This document shows, in pieces, positions 26,017 to 34,390 of a DNA stretch of 64,000 bases (its first letter is position 1; the number at the start of each line of letters is the position of its first letter). The notes below the pieces were generated by a model. The model did not search any database. It had not been told where the DNA came from and saw only the letters and a list, made by a program, of their open reading frames with translations. The stretch is from an uncultured Draconibacterium sp. (lineage in GTDB: Bacteria; Bacteroidota; Bacteroidia; Bacteroidales; Prolixibacteraceae), in contig NZ_OY771647.1 of NCBI RefSeq assembly GCF_963674925.1, forward strand, positions 945,501 to 1,009,500, written 5' to 3'. The position numbers and the translations under genes were made by a program.

Positions 26017-27384
26017 TTACTGTTTTAATTTTAACAAGATACTTTCGTGCGCCGAAAGACTTTGATCAATGGAGCCGGAGAAATTTCCAAGATTTTCTCC
26101 CGACCACATATTAATTGCTGAACATTCGCCATCGATACCCAATTCAGAAAGTTCAACACCTACATTTAACGGTTCTTCCTCATCTGAAATATTGAATAAG
26201 GCCAGATAAGTCTCGCCTGTATTTGGATTTTTAGAAGTGATGCCCACTTTATTTTCATCCTGGAAAAGTTGTTTTACACCGGTGCTTTCGCGGTGCATTT
26301 TCAGCACATCTTCGTTGGTTAACAACGACAGGGTGAATTCATCGTTACTAGGCAGATCGCCGCCAAACATCAGTGGCGATTTAAAAATAGTAAACAAAGT
26401 CATCAACGAATACTGCTCATCCGGAGTAAGTCGTGTCATGCGCTCTTCGCCACGCTCGCCACGAATTGAAATACGTCCCAGCGGAATCATATCACAATCG
26501 GGCCAGGTACCGGGAGCAATGTGCGGGTACCATTGTTCGCACACTTTAATCAGGTGATCGAAATGATGCCAAGTGTCCCAAACATCGTCGACCATTCGCC
26601 ACATATTGGCATGTTCTTTTACATGGTCGGCAGCCGAAATTGGTGTTGCTCCGGGCGATGTACTTAAAACAATCGGGCGCCCACAATTATCGATGGCATT
26701 CCTGATTAGCTCTATTTCTCCCTGGTGGTATGGGCGCGACAAGTCGTCGATCTTAATAAAATCAACTCCCCAGCCTGCATACATATTCATAATCGAGTTG
26801 TAATACTCCTGCGCACCGGGCTTATCGGCAACAATAGTGTAGTTATCTCTTAACCATGGGCATTGCAATTCGGTGGAATATACCTGATCGGCAGTAATTC
26901 CGTCGGTTCCTAAAATCGGCAATTTATTTTCAACCGCCACTTTCGGAATACCTCGCATAATGTGGATACCAAATTTTAATCCTTTGCCGTGTACATATTC
27001 GGCCAGCTCTTTAAAACCCTTGCCATCGCCAGCCGAAGGGAAACGGTTTACGGCAGGTTGGTAACGTCCGTACTCATCAATTACATAACGCGGATCGGTT
27101 TGATTGTAACCACCGGCTTTGTCGTTCTCAACAAACCAACGAATATCAACCACAATGTATTCCCAACCATAATCCTTTAGGTTCTCAGCCATGTAGTCGG
27201 CATTGGCTTTCACCTCGTGCTCTTCAACTGTTGGCCCGTAGCAGTCCCAACTATTCCAACCCATTGGTGGTGTTTCGGCCCAGGTTTTAAACTCGCCTTT
27301 GGTAAACGGTTCGGGTTGTTTCTGATTGTTACAGGCAAAAAGTGCAAAAAGAATTGCGACAAAAAGTAGTTTTAAGCTCTTCAT
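26017..27384 (-). CDS. GH27 family alpha-galactosidase-like lipoprotein
   Basis: Glycoside hydrolase of family 27. I start it at 27384 because MKSLKLLFVAILFALFACNN is a clear lipoprotein signal; the 13 codons before it add nothing and lie in the 5' leader. Family motifs are TPPMGWNSWDCYG, VVDIRW, and FIKIDDLSRP, with the nucleophile aspartate at about residue 213. A second acidic cluster, MVDDVWDTW, is the probable acid/base region. A beta-sandwich domain follows. GH27 also includes beta-L-arabinopyranosidases, so the pairing with the GH127 enzyme leaves open whether galactose or arabinose is released. Confidence 0.87.
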   Translation of the reverse strand: MKSLKLLFVAILFALFACNNQKQPEPFTKGEFKTWAETPPMGWNSWDCYGPTVEEHEVKANADYMAENLKDYGWEYIVVDIRWFVENDKAGGYNQTDPRYVIDEYGRYQPAVNRFPSAGDGKGFKELAEYVHGKGLKFGIHIMRGIPKVAVENKLPILGTDGITADQVYSTELQCPWLRDNYTIVADKPGAQEYYNSIMNMYAGWGVDFIKIDDLSRPYHQGEIELIRNAIDNCGRPIVLSTSPGATPISAADHVKEHANMWRMVDDVWDTWHHFDHLIKVCEQWYPHIAPGTWPDCDMIPLGRISIRGERGEERMTRLTPDEQYSLMTLFTIFKSPLMFGGDLPSNDEFTLSLLTNEDVLKMHRESTGVKQLFQDENKVGITSKNPNTGETYLALFNISDEEEPLNVGVELSELGIDGECSAINMWSGENLGNFSGSIDQSLSAHESILLKLKQ

Positions 27385-27430
27385 ATTTTTATTGAATTTA
27401 TTGACACAACAAACGCTTTGCACATCATAT

Positions 27431-27438
27431 CAAAAGTA
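27431..27438 (-). promoter_or_regulatory. Bacteroidota -7 promoter element for GH27-GH127
   Basis: The minus strand reads TACTTTTG, a perfect match to TAnnTTTG. It lies about 47 bases upstream of the chosen ATG at 27384, giving a leader near 40 bases. No good TTTG element is seen at the usual -33 position, so the confidence is moderate. Confidence 0.45.
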
Positions 27439-27537
27439 AAACAAACTCATATTTTTCGAGATGTCATTTGTAAGTATTATGTGTACAATTCGTTAAAAAC
27501 CCTGCACATAGTTGTTACCGGTAAATCTCGGGGAAAA

Positions 27538-28110
27538 TTACAGAAGCACTTTATAAATACAGGTATTATTCTTATAATTATGGGTATTATTCCTGCGATG
27601 GATTGATGAAACTACTTCTGCTTTTACCTTTTTATCTGCAACAAATGAAAACATGAGTTCGGCAAAACCTTCAGAGCAGTAACACAATATCGATGAGTCC
27701 ACTCCCTTTTCCCGATTTACCATCGGACAAACACAATAGTCCTTATTTTCATTGGCTAATATTACACCGGCATCTTTATCGTATTCAACTTTCCATCCCC
27801 ACTCCTTTTCAAGAAATGAATTGAATTTTTCAATATCGCCTTTGTAAGGTTTCAGCACTTTTTCCATTTCCAGATGCCGAAAATGTACCTGGGCACAATT
27901 TTTCAGAATTTGTTGCGAAGCCCCGGTGTTATCGTCGATACTTTTTAAGAGGGTTGAAATCCACTCCTGCATAAGTAATTTCCCTGAATCGGTTTGTTCT
28001 TCTGCACGCCCGTCATTTGCAATAGCCAGAAATCCACAAAAACAGGAACCGGATAAACACGTTTTTTTGATAAAATTTCTGCGACTGTTGATCTTTCCGG
28101 AATTTTCCAT
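27538..28110 (-). CDS. Tat-type signal, Cys-rich hypothetical protein
   Basis: A protein of 190 residues that I do not recognise with certainty. The N-terminus SRRNFIKKTCLSGSCFCGFLA resembles a twin-arginine signal, which would suggest export in folded form, perhaps with a metal. Cysteines are clustered: four in the signal region and after it, then YCVCPMVN near residue 130 and LCYCSEGF near 152, the latter a possible metal or Fe-S site. It may be transcribed separately from the glycosidase genes on both sides, since it lies 154 bases upstream of GH27 and is divergent from GH43. No function is claimed. Confidence 0.7.
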   Translation of the reverse strand: MENSGKINSRRNFIKKTCLSGSCFCGFLAIANDGRAEEQTDSGKLLMQEWISTLLKSIDDNTGASQQILKNCAQVHFRHLEMEKVLKPYKGDIEKFNSFLEKEWGWKVEYDKDAGVILANENKDYCVCPMVNREKGVDSSILCYCSEGFAELMFSFVADKKVKAEVVSSIHRRNNTHNYKNNTCIYKVLL

Positions 28111-28433
28111 TTTTGTTAAAGTTTTAGTTTTTTAGGCTCAACTATGGTATTGAAAAAGAAAGCTGAACGCGGCTTTCCAAAATTAAAACATCCTTCTGCC
28201 TTTTCAGAATGATTAACAAAATAATATTTACACAAATGGCTTAAAAACTTGCACTTAATTGTTATGTACTGCTTCTGTGCACATTTATAAGCTAATTAAA
28301 ACAGAAACCCGTTGAAACAAGAATCGCTTGCTATTTTGTATTTTATACAATAAGTACTAGTTTCGCACATCAAACTTAATTTTTATAACTTGTTCTAACA
28401 AGATATTACAACCAACTAAAATTAATTACGACT
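28111..28433. other. Intergenic region between divergent genes
   Basis: 323 AT-rich bases without a credible gene. It holds the GH43 promoter candidate (28335-28365), the inverted repeat TTGTATTTTATACAA at 28336-28350 within that promoter, and a second inverted repeat CTTGTTCTAACAAG at 28389-28402 in the presumed leader. No promoter could be assigned to the minus-strand gene. Confidence 0.6.
28335..28365 (+). promoter_or_regulatory. Bacteroidota-type promoter of the GH43 gene with operator-like palindrome
   Basis: TTTG at 28335-28338, a 19-base spacer, then TAGTTTCG at 28358-28365 (consensus TAnnTTTG, one mismatch). The spacer contains most of the palindrome TTGTAT-TTT-ATACAA. A repressor or activator bound there would cover the promoter. 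The start codon is about 60 bases beyond the expected transcription start. Confidence 0.5.
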
Positions 28434-30050
28434 ATGAATAGCTATGAATCGCACCCGCTTGCAGGATTAAAGGTTTTAGTTCTGCTAATCGCACTTTGCT
28501 TTAGTAATAACCTGTTTGCACAAAATGCACCAAATCCGTTTGCAAAAGCGCCCGAACCCAATGCAACAGTAACCTACAATAATCCCATTATTCCGGGTTT
28601 TTATTCCGATCCGAGCGTTTGCCGTGTTGGCGACGACTACTACCTCATCACCAGTACTTTTGAATACTTTCCCGGAGTTCCGGTTTTTCATAGTAAGGAT
28701 CTTGTAAACTGGGAACAAATCGGTCATTGTATTCACCGGAAAGAACAGATTCCAAACGGACTGAACATATTTGCCGCCACAATACGTTACCACGACGGAA
28801 TATTTTATATGATCACGACCAACGTTGGCGGCGGAGGAAACTTTTTTGTAAGCGCAAGCAACCCGGCAGGTCCGTGGTCCGATCCAATTTGGGTAGATGT
28901 TCCGGGAATCGATCCCGACCTGTTTTGGGATGAAGATGGAAAAGCCTATATCATCAGTTCGCCATTTATTTTGTATGAAGTTGACTTAAAAACCGGCAAA
29001 TTATCGGAAGGTAAAAAAGTTTGGAACGGCACGGGTGGCCGATACGCCGAAGGACCACATATTTATAAAAAAGACGGATGGTACTACCTGATGGCGGCAG
29101 AAGGCGGAACTGAGGAAGCGCATTCCGAAACCATTGCCCGCAGTAACAACATTTGGGGGCCCTACACCGATAATCCTGCCAACCCGATATTAACACAATG
29201 TAACACCGCCGGTCAGAGTAAACCGATTCAGGGAATTGGCCATGCCGATATTATCCAGGCGCACGACAATTCGTGGTGGATTGTTTTTCATGGTTATCGT
29301 AATATCTCTGATAAAACACACCACATTTTAGGTCGCGAAACCTGTCTGGCACCGGTTACCTGGCCCAAAAACGGTTGGCCTGTGGTAAACGGAAACGGAA
29401 CGGTTGACGTTGATATGACCTGCCCTACCCTGCCATTAAAACCGTTTAACGAGCCGCCATCTAAAGTTGAATTTGACAACAGCGAACTTGGTTTAGACTG
29501 GAACTATATTCAGCCGCCGGTTAAGGAAAACTTCTCGTTGACTGATCGTAAAGGCTTTCTGCGCTTAAAGGGAGCTGCTGAAACCATCAGCACCAACAAA
29601 CCATCAACTTTTGTAGGCCGCCGACTAAAACACCATTATTTCACGGCAACTACCCTACTTGAATTCGATCCGGAAAACGAAAATGAAGAAGCCGGATTGG
29701 TTTTGCTAAACAACGGTTCGCACTTTGATATTTTGGTTAGCAAAAAAGGAAACGACCGAATTCTGACCGTAAAATTACAATTTGGTCAAACCATTTACAC
29801 ATCAAAAGAATACCCGCTAAAACCAGGTCCGGTAAAACTGCGGGTTAGTGGCGATAAAACCACTTTTACATTTTCGTTTGCACAGGGAAACGATGAATTT
29901 ACCCCGGTTGAAACCGCCGATGCTAAATTTCTGGCCACCGAAACAGTTGGTTTCTTTACCGGTATTTATGTTGGCCTGTACGCCACCGGAAATGGCAAAG
30001 CATCAGAAGCGAACGCCGATTTCGACTGGATTGAATACCTGAAAAATTAA
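28434..30050 (+). CDS. GH43 family beta-xylosidase/alpha-L-arabinofuranosidase
   Basis: An exported glycoside hydrolase of 538 residues. The signal peptide ends near A29 (NNLFAQNAP). The five-bladed propeller begins with PGFYSDPSVCRVGDDYY, where D59 is the expected general base. WDEDGKAYII carries the pKa-modulating aspartate and EGPHIYKKDGWYYLMAAEGG the catalytic acid glutamate. From about residue 345 a C-terminal beta-sandwich (XynB-type, concanavalin-like) follows. It should act on short xylo- or arabino-oligosaccharides. A terminator follows directly, so it is a single-gene unit. Confidence 0.9.
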   Translation: MNSYESHPLAGLKVLVLLIALCFSNNLFAQNAPNPFAKAPEPNATVTYNNPIIPGFYSDPSVCRVGDDYYLITSTFEYFPGVPVFHSKDLVNWEQIGHCIHRKEQIPNGLNIFAATIRYHDGIFYMITTNVGGGGNFFVSASNPAGPWSDPIWVDVPGIDPDLFWDEDGKAYIISSPFILYEVDLKTGKLSEGKKVWNGTGGRYAEGPHIYKKDGWYYLMAAEGGTEEAHSETIARSNNIWGPYTDNPANPILTQCNTAGQSKPIQGIGHADIIQAHDNSWWIVFHGYRNISDKTHHILGRETCLAPVTWPKNGWPVVNGNGTVDVDMTCPTLPLKPFNEPPSKVEFDNSELGLDWNYIQPPVKENFSLTDRKGFLRLKGAAETISTNKPSTFVGRRLKHHYFTATTLLEFDPENENEEAGLVLLNNGSHFDILVSKKGNDRILTVKLQFGQTIYTSKEYPLKPGPVKLRVSGDKTTFTFSFAQGNDEFTPVETADAKFLATETVGFFTGIYVGLYATGNGKASEANADFDWIEYLKN

Positions 30051-30057
30051 TTCAAAG

Positions 30058-30099
30058 CTAAATGGCTGCTCCGGAATTAAGGGGTAGCCATTTAGTTTT
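30058..30099 (+). terminator. Rho-independent terminator after GH43
   Basis: CTAAATGGCTGCTCC at 30058-30072 pairs with GGGGTAGCCATTTAG at 30081-30095, followed by TTTTC. The stem has only minor mismatches and starts eight bases after the GH43 stop codon. Confidence 0.85.
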
Positions 30100-30276
30100 C
30101 AATCTAACATTGAACTTCAATTAGCGCCCTTCCACTTCTCTCTGCCCTGTCATTTTATAATTATGATGTGATAATTTATCTTTAAAAAACCAACAAGTAA
30201 AAGCATAAGATCGCCATAAATGACTAACACAAATTATTTGTAGCTAATTTAGAGGCCATCTAAAAAACTTGAACAA

Positions 30277-31110
30277 ATGAAAAGAACACTCTTTCTTAAA
30301 GCAATCATCTTCCTGATTGTGCTTACCGGCTTAGTGCGACAGACTGAAGCGGCCAAAGTTCAACACTTAACAACTCATAGCCAATCGATGGATAAAGACA
30401 TTGAAGCTGTGGTAATTACGCCGGAAGGTTATTCTGAAAACAATTCATATCCGGTTCTTTATCTGCTCCACGGCTATAGTGGCAATCAAAACGATTGGAT
30501 AACAAGTGTGCCCGAAATTAAAAACTATGCGGATCTGTATCAGTTTATTATCGTTTGTCCTGACGGTGCTTTTTCAAGCTGGTATTTAGATAGCCCGATT
30601 GACAAAAACATACAATACGAAACCTATGTAGCGCATGAATTGGTTGAGTGGGTGGATAATTCGTTTAGCACCATTGCATCGCGCGAAGGAAGAGGTATTA
30701 CAGGATTAAGTATGGGCGGACACGGGGCTTTGTATCTTGCATTCAGAAACCAGGATATTTATGGCGCGGCAGGAAGTTTGAGCGGCGGAGTTGATATTCG
30801 CCCCTTCCCCAACAACTGGGATCTTGCAAAAAGACTGGGCACATATGCGGAAAACAAAGAAAACTGGGAAGAAAACAGCGTTATTAATCTCGTTTATAAG
30901 CTAACACCCGGGTCGCTTCAAATATCAATTGATTGCGGTGTGAGCGACTTCTTTTACGGCGTAAATTGTAACTTACATGAGAAACTCCTGGAACGAAATA
31001 TTCCTCACGACTTTATTACACGACCTGGAGGACATACCTGGGATTACTGGAAAAACGCTATCGCTTTTCAAAGTGTATTTTTTCACCACTTTTTTGAAAA
31101 GGAGAAGTAG
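30277..31110 (+). CDS. CE1-type carbohydrate esterase (alpha/beta hydrolase)
   Basis: A secreted esterase of 277 residues, similar to feruloyl and acetyl-xylan esterases (esterase D/CE1 group). The signal peptide covers about residues 1-25. The oxyanion region is YLLHGYSGN, the nucleophile is S145 in GLSMGGHG, and the catalytic histidine is H253 in GGHTWDYW; the acid is probably the aspartate in DCGVSDFFY. Length is normal. It stands alone between the GH43 terminator and a small Cys-rich gene, but fits the plant-cell-wall theme by removing ester side groups from xylan. Confidence 0.88.
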   Translation: MKRTLFLKAIIFLIVLTGLVRQTEAAKVQHLTTHSQSMDKDIEAVVITPEGYSENNSYPVLYLLHGYSGNQNDWITSVPEIKNYADLYQFIIVCPDGAFSSWYLDSPIDKNIQYETYVAHELVEWVDNSFSTIASREGRGITGLSMGGHGALYLAFRNQDIYGAAGSLSGGVDIRPFPNNWDLAKRLGTYAENKENWEENSVINLVYKLTPGSLQISIDCGVSDFFYGVNCNLHEKLLERNIPHDFITRPGGHTWDYWKNAIAFQSVFFHHFFEKEK

Positions 31111-31369
31111 TTTAAAATTTATCGCTATTTAAAATTCACGAACCTCCCTGATTTATAGAAGGTTTGAAAAGGATAAACTCCCTGCGGCAACCATAGCAGA
31201 ACATGGTGTCTTTGTAGAAATATGAATATCACCCTGGTTTTGTCTTTTGTTTTATTGGGTATCAAATGTCAAAAACATAGCCTTTGAGCAACATTTTTTC
31301 ATCAATTTTTAAAACTCAAATTGCAATCTTGTAAGAAATATTCATTTTTGTATTCCTAAAATCCGGACG

Positions 31370-31564
31370 ATGATGGAACACAATCCGAAATACGAACCAC
31401 ATGCCTGCGCAAAATGTGGCAACTTGCATACCTGCACCGGCAATTATCACTGCTGGTGTGCACAAGCAGATATGCCCGATAAAGTGCGCGATTACATAAT
31501 GGCTTGTTTCGATGGCTGCCTGTGCCCCAAATGTATTGAGGAATTGAAAAGAACGATTATTTAA
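31370..31564 (+). CDS. Cysteine-rich CWC-family small protein
   Basis: A protein of 64 residues with a regular cysteine pattern: CAKCGNLHTCTGNYHCWC and, at the end, GCLCPKCIEEL. This matches the Cys-rich CWC family, which is thought to bind metal, probably zinc. Met1 and Met2 are both possible starts. There is no signal peptide. Role unknown; its convergent neighbour is a TonB receptor. Confidence 0.8.
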   Translation: MMEHNPKYEPHACAKCGNLHTCTGNYHCWCAQADMPDKVRDYIMACFDGCLCPKCIEELKRTII

Positions 31565-31593
31565 TTAAAGTATGACGCTTTTTTGCTTTAATT
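31563..31593. terminator. Possible bidirectional hairpin between convergent genes
   Basis: AATTAAAG and CTTTAATT face each other across a 15-base loop containing a run of T. It lies exactly between the stops of the CWC gene and the TonB receptor gene. The stem is AT-only and weak, so this is tentative. Confidence 0.35.
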
Positions 31594-33762
31594 CTACAGT
31601 AGATTAATTCTAATCCCTCCATTAAATACAAAACCATCAGATGGAGCCCAGATATCAGGGAAAGTTGGCGAATTATAGGGTGGCAAAACCAGCGGCTCGT
31701 AATTGGTCTGAATTACATCGGTAAAATTCTCAAAATTGATAAATGCCGACAGTCGCTTAAAATGCCGCATTACCATAAATCCCATCATCCAGTAATCAGG
31801 TTTTGTATTGTACTCCTCATCAAACTGAGTACCGGTATAATACAACTCGTATCCTACCGACCATTTTCCTTCGGTTTCGTACATCAAAGCCATACCTACA
31901 TTGTGTTTTGGTGTTAGCGGCTTTTGGTTGTTAATGTTATCGTATTGAAGTTTGGTATTTATAAAAGCATAATTAAAATACAACTTGAAATCGGCATACG
32001 AGAGTTTACCGTTGGTTTCAAATCCTGAGCTTAAAATATTGCCGTCAGCATTTTCAAAAAAGTAGGTGTTGTCCACCTGGTTTTCCCTTAAAACAAGTGC
32101 GTCTTTTAGTTGTGTGATGTAGAAAAGTTGATTAATCGAAAAAGTTACCGCATCAAAAAACACCGTTTTATAATTCAAATCAAAGTTCCCTCCTATCGAC
32201 CTTTCAGGATTCATTTCACCGCTTGAAATAGCTTGAATATTACGGAAATATAATTTTTCGGCATCTTCGGTAAAAATTGATGGCAGTTTGTATCCCATTG
32301 CACCGCCGATTCGTGAAGAAAACTTTTCTGTGGCTTTAAACAGCAAGGCAATTCTCGGAAGGACAAACATACCGTAATCAAAATTGTAATCCGTTCTCAA
32401 TCCGCCTTCAAACGTAAACTTCGGGCCAAAATCGGTTGTGTTCTGTGCAAAAAGCCCAAGCGTATTATGGGTATAATCTCTTTTTACGTTTGCATCTACG
32501 TCAGTTTCTTTAAACTGCTCGAAATAATGGTTAGCACCCAATTGCCAGTCGGAGATTGCTTTTTTGTAAAGGCTGTAATTTATTTCTGAAAAGCCGGATA
32601 ACTGTTTCCCGGCAAACTGATAATCCGGGATGTTCAATTCCCTGTTAAAATAACTCACACTGTTTTTTACAGCTATACTTCGCACATCGTTTGTATTCTG
32701 AATTTTAAACTGTGTAGAATACCGCTCTGAGGTATTTTTTTCAGAAAAGACATGCTCCTGAGTTGCATTGTGTTTAAGTACTACCATATCGCCACCGGTT
32801 CGGGTATCAAAAGCCGAACTGATTCCAAACAGTATCTCCGTATTTGAATTGGGATAGTAATAAAACTTTGGATTCAGGTTATAGGTGGTCGATTTTGGCA
32901 GGTTTGAAAATCCATCATCATCCGGATCGTAGGGAACCTGCTTATCTGCCGATCCATAAATTGTAATTCCTGTTTTTCTGAATTTTTGCGCATAGAAAAA
33001 ATTAGCTGTCGATCCCAAAGCACTGGTTTGATTAAACATGAGACTTAGCTCGGGTTTTTCTTCGGGAGTAATCGAAACAAGATTCACCAATCCGGCAATT
33101 GCACCACCTCCGTAAAGCGTTGAATTACTTCCTTTAATCAACTCTACCTGTTTCAAATCAAGAGGAGGAATCTGCATAATTGACAGGCCGCCTGCAAACC
33201 CGCCATATAACGGAAATCCGTCTTTTAATATCTGCGTATATCTGCCATCCAGACCCTGAATCCGGATACTCATATTTCCCGAACTCAGCGAGGTTTGCTG
33301 CATTTGTACACCGGTAGTTTCCTTTAAAAGCATTCCAATATTGCTGGAGTTCATGGCAGCTTGTTCGCCTAGTTCTTCGCCTGTTATGGCCTCAACACGG
33401 GTAGGAATATCTTCGATTGTTCTCGACGATCGGGTGGCAGCCACAATCACTTCTTCCAGCTCCTCTCCTTCTTCCAGTTCAACGGTGATGGATTTCTTAT
33501 TATCCTGCGGAAAAACAAGCACTACTTTGCTCTTTTCATAACCAATAAAGGAGATTACAAATACGATTTTACCATCAGCAATATCATTAAATACTGCCAT
33601 TCCGTTTTCGTTTGAAACCGTTCCGGTTGTTGTTCCTTCAATAACAATATTTGCCCCGGTTAAAATTTCATCATTCTCATCTTTAACCGTAAAGGTGACC
33701 GAATTCTGAGCCAGAGAATTAAAGGTGAATAGAATTGAAATGACTAAGAAAAGATTTTTCAT
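31594..33762 (-). CDS. TonB-dependent outer-membrane receptor with N-terminal regulatory-like domain
   Basis: Outer-membrane receptor of 722 residues. The signal peptide ends at about residue 19 (NSLAQ), followed by a carboxypeptidase-D regulatory-like beta domain to about 100. The TonB-box/plug region covers about 105-235 (EEVIVAATRSSRTIEDIP, IRIQGLDGRYTQILKDGFPLYGG). A 22-strand barrel follows and closes with GGIRINLL. The overall form is like CirA/BtuB/FepA receptors, not SusC, so the cargo is more likely a siderophore, haem or another metal complex. No SusD or extraction partner is adjacent and no riboswitch was recognised upstream, so the substrate remains open. Confidence 0.88.
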   Translation of the reverse strand: MKNLFLVISILFTFNSLAQNSVTFTVKDENDEILTGANIVIEGTTTGTVSNENGMAVFNDIADGKIVFVISFIGYEKSKVVLVFPQDNKKSITVELEEGEELEEVIVAATRSSRTIEDIPTRVEAITGEELGEQAAMNSSNIGMLLKETTGVQMQQTSLSSGNMSIRIQGLDGRYTQILKDGFPLYGGFAGGLSIMQIPPLDLKQVELIKGSNSTLYGGGAIAGLVNLVSITPEEKPELSLMFNQTSALGSTANFFYAQKFRKTGITIYGSADKQVPYDPDDDGFSNLPKSTTYNLNPKFYYYPNSNTEILFGISSAFDTRTGGDMVVLKHNATQEHVFSEKNTSERYSTQFKIQNTNDVRSIAVKNSVSYFNRELNIPDYQFAGKQLSGFSEINYSLYKKAISDWQLGANHYFEQFKETDVDANVKRDYTHNTLGLFAQNTTDFGPKFTFEGGLRTDYNFDYGMFVLPRIALLFKATEKFSSRIGGAMGYKLPSIFTEDAEKLYFRNIQAISSGEMNPERSIGGNFDLNYKTVFFDAVTFSINQLFYITQLKDALVLRENQVDNTYFFENADGNILSSGFETNGKLSYADFKLYFNYAFINTKLQYDNINNQKPLTPKHNVGMALMYETEGKWSVGYELYYTGTQFDEEYNTKPDYWMMGFMVMRHFKRLSAFINFENFTDVIQTNYEPLVLPPYNSPTFPDIWAPSDGFVFNGGIRINLL

Positions 33763-34390
33763 ATACCTTGCTTACATAATAATCCATAAAAATACATCGA
33801 AATGTATATGCCAATCCTCAAAAACGTGGATTTATAATTATTGAAATTAATCCTATAAACATAAATAACTTCATTTTAATGCCAGAGCCATTGAAATCGT
33901 AAAAAATTAAGCAAAAAAATCCACGATGAACAGTCTTCTGTGCCCTTACCATTATTCAACTTGAACAAATTGTAAGCAAATAGGGCAAGATTTACCAATC
34001 TATGTACCAATAATCTGTCATATTTCTTTTTGACATTTTTTCATTGCTTTGTGAATCTTTTTGATAACATTTATTTAATATCCAAATCTTTTTGTTTTTT
34101 ACAGGCACTTTTATAAAAACAAGGGCCAAGCAACACCAACTACCTCCAAACATACAAGACACTATTTTTCAATCCTTTAGAAACATAATCAACCTTTACA
34201 CAACAGATCTTATTACTTTTTTTATGGGCGTTGCCCATATTTTTAAATGCTCTTATTACATGTTTATTTATGTATTATATGCGCCTTTCAAAGCTGCATA
34301 ACCTCCGATTCCTCTTATTGAATAGTTTCATTTTGTTTCTTTGATGAAATAAAGACCCTTTAGTCGCTAATTAGAAAAATGTAGAGAAAT
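33763..34390. other. Long AT-rich intergenic region between TonB receptor and narK
   Basis: 628 bases without a credible gene. It should hold the promoters of the receptor (minus) and of the nitrate cluster (plus). Visible are an inverted repeat ATACAT-CGAA-ATGTAT at 33792-33807, 30 bases from the receptor start, and long T-rich tracts near 34020-34100. I found no TTGAT-N4-ATCAA Fnr box, no convincing TAnnTTTG promoter and no known riboswitch by eye. Confidence 0.5.

Noticed and set aside
33763..34390. Riboswitch or Fnr box before the TonB receptor or narK
   Set aside because: No cobalamin-type conserved core and no TTGAT-N4-ATCAA were found by eye; only an unassigned inverted repeat is visible.
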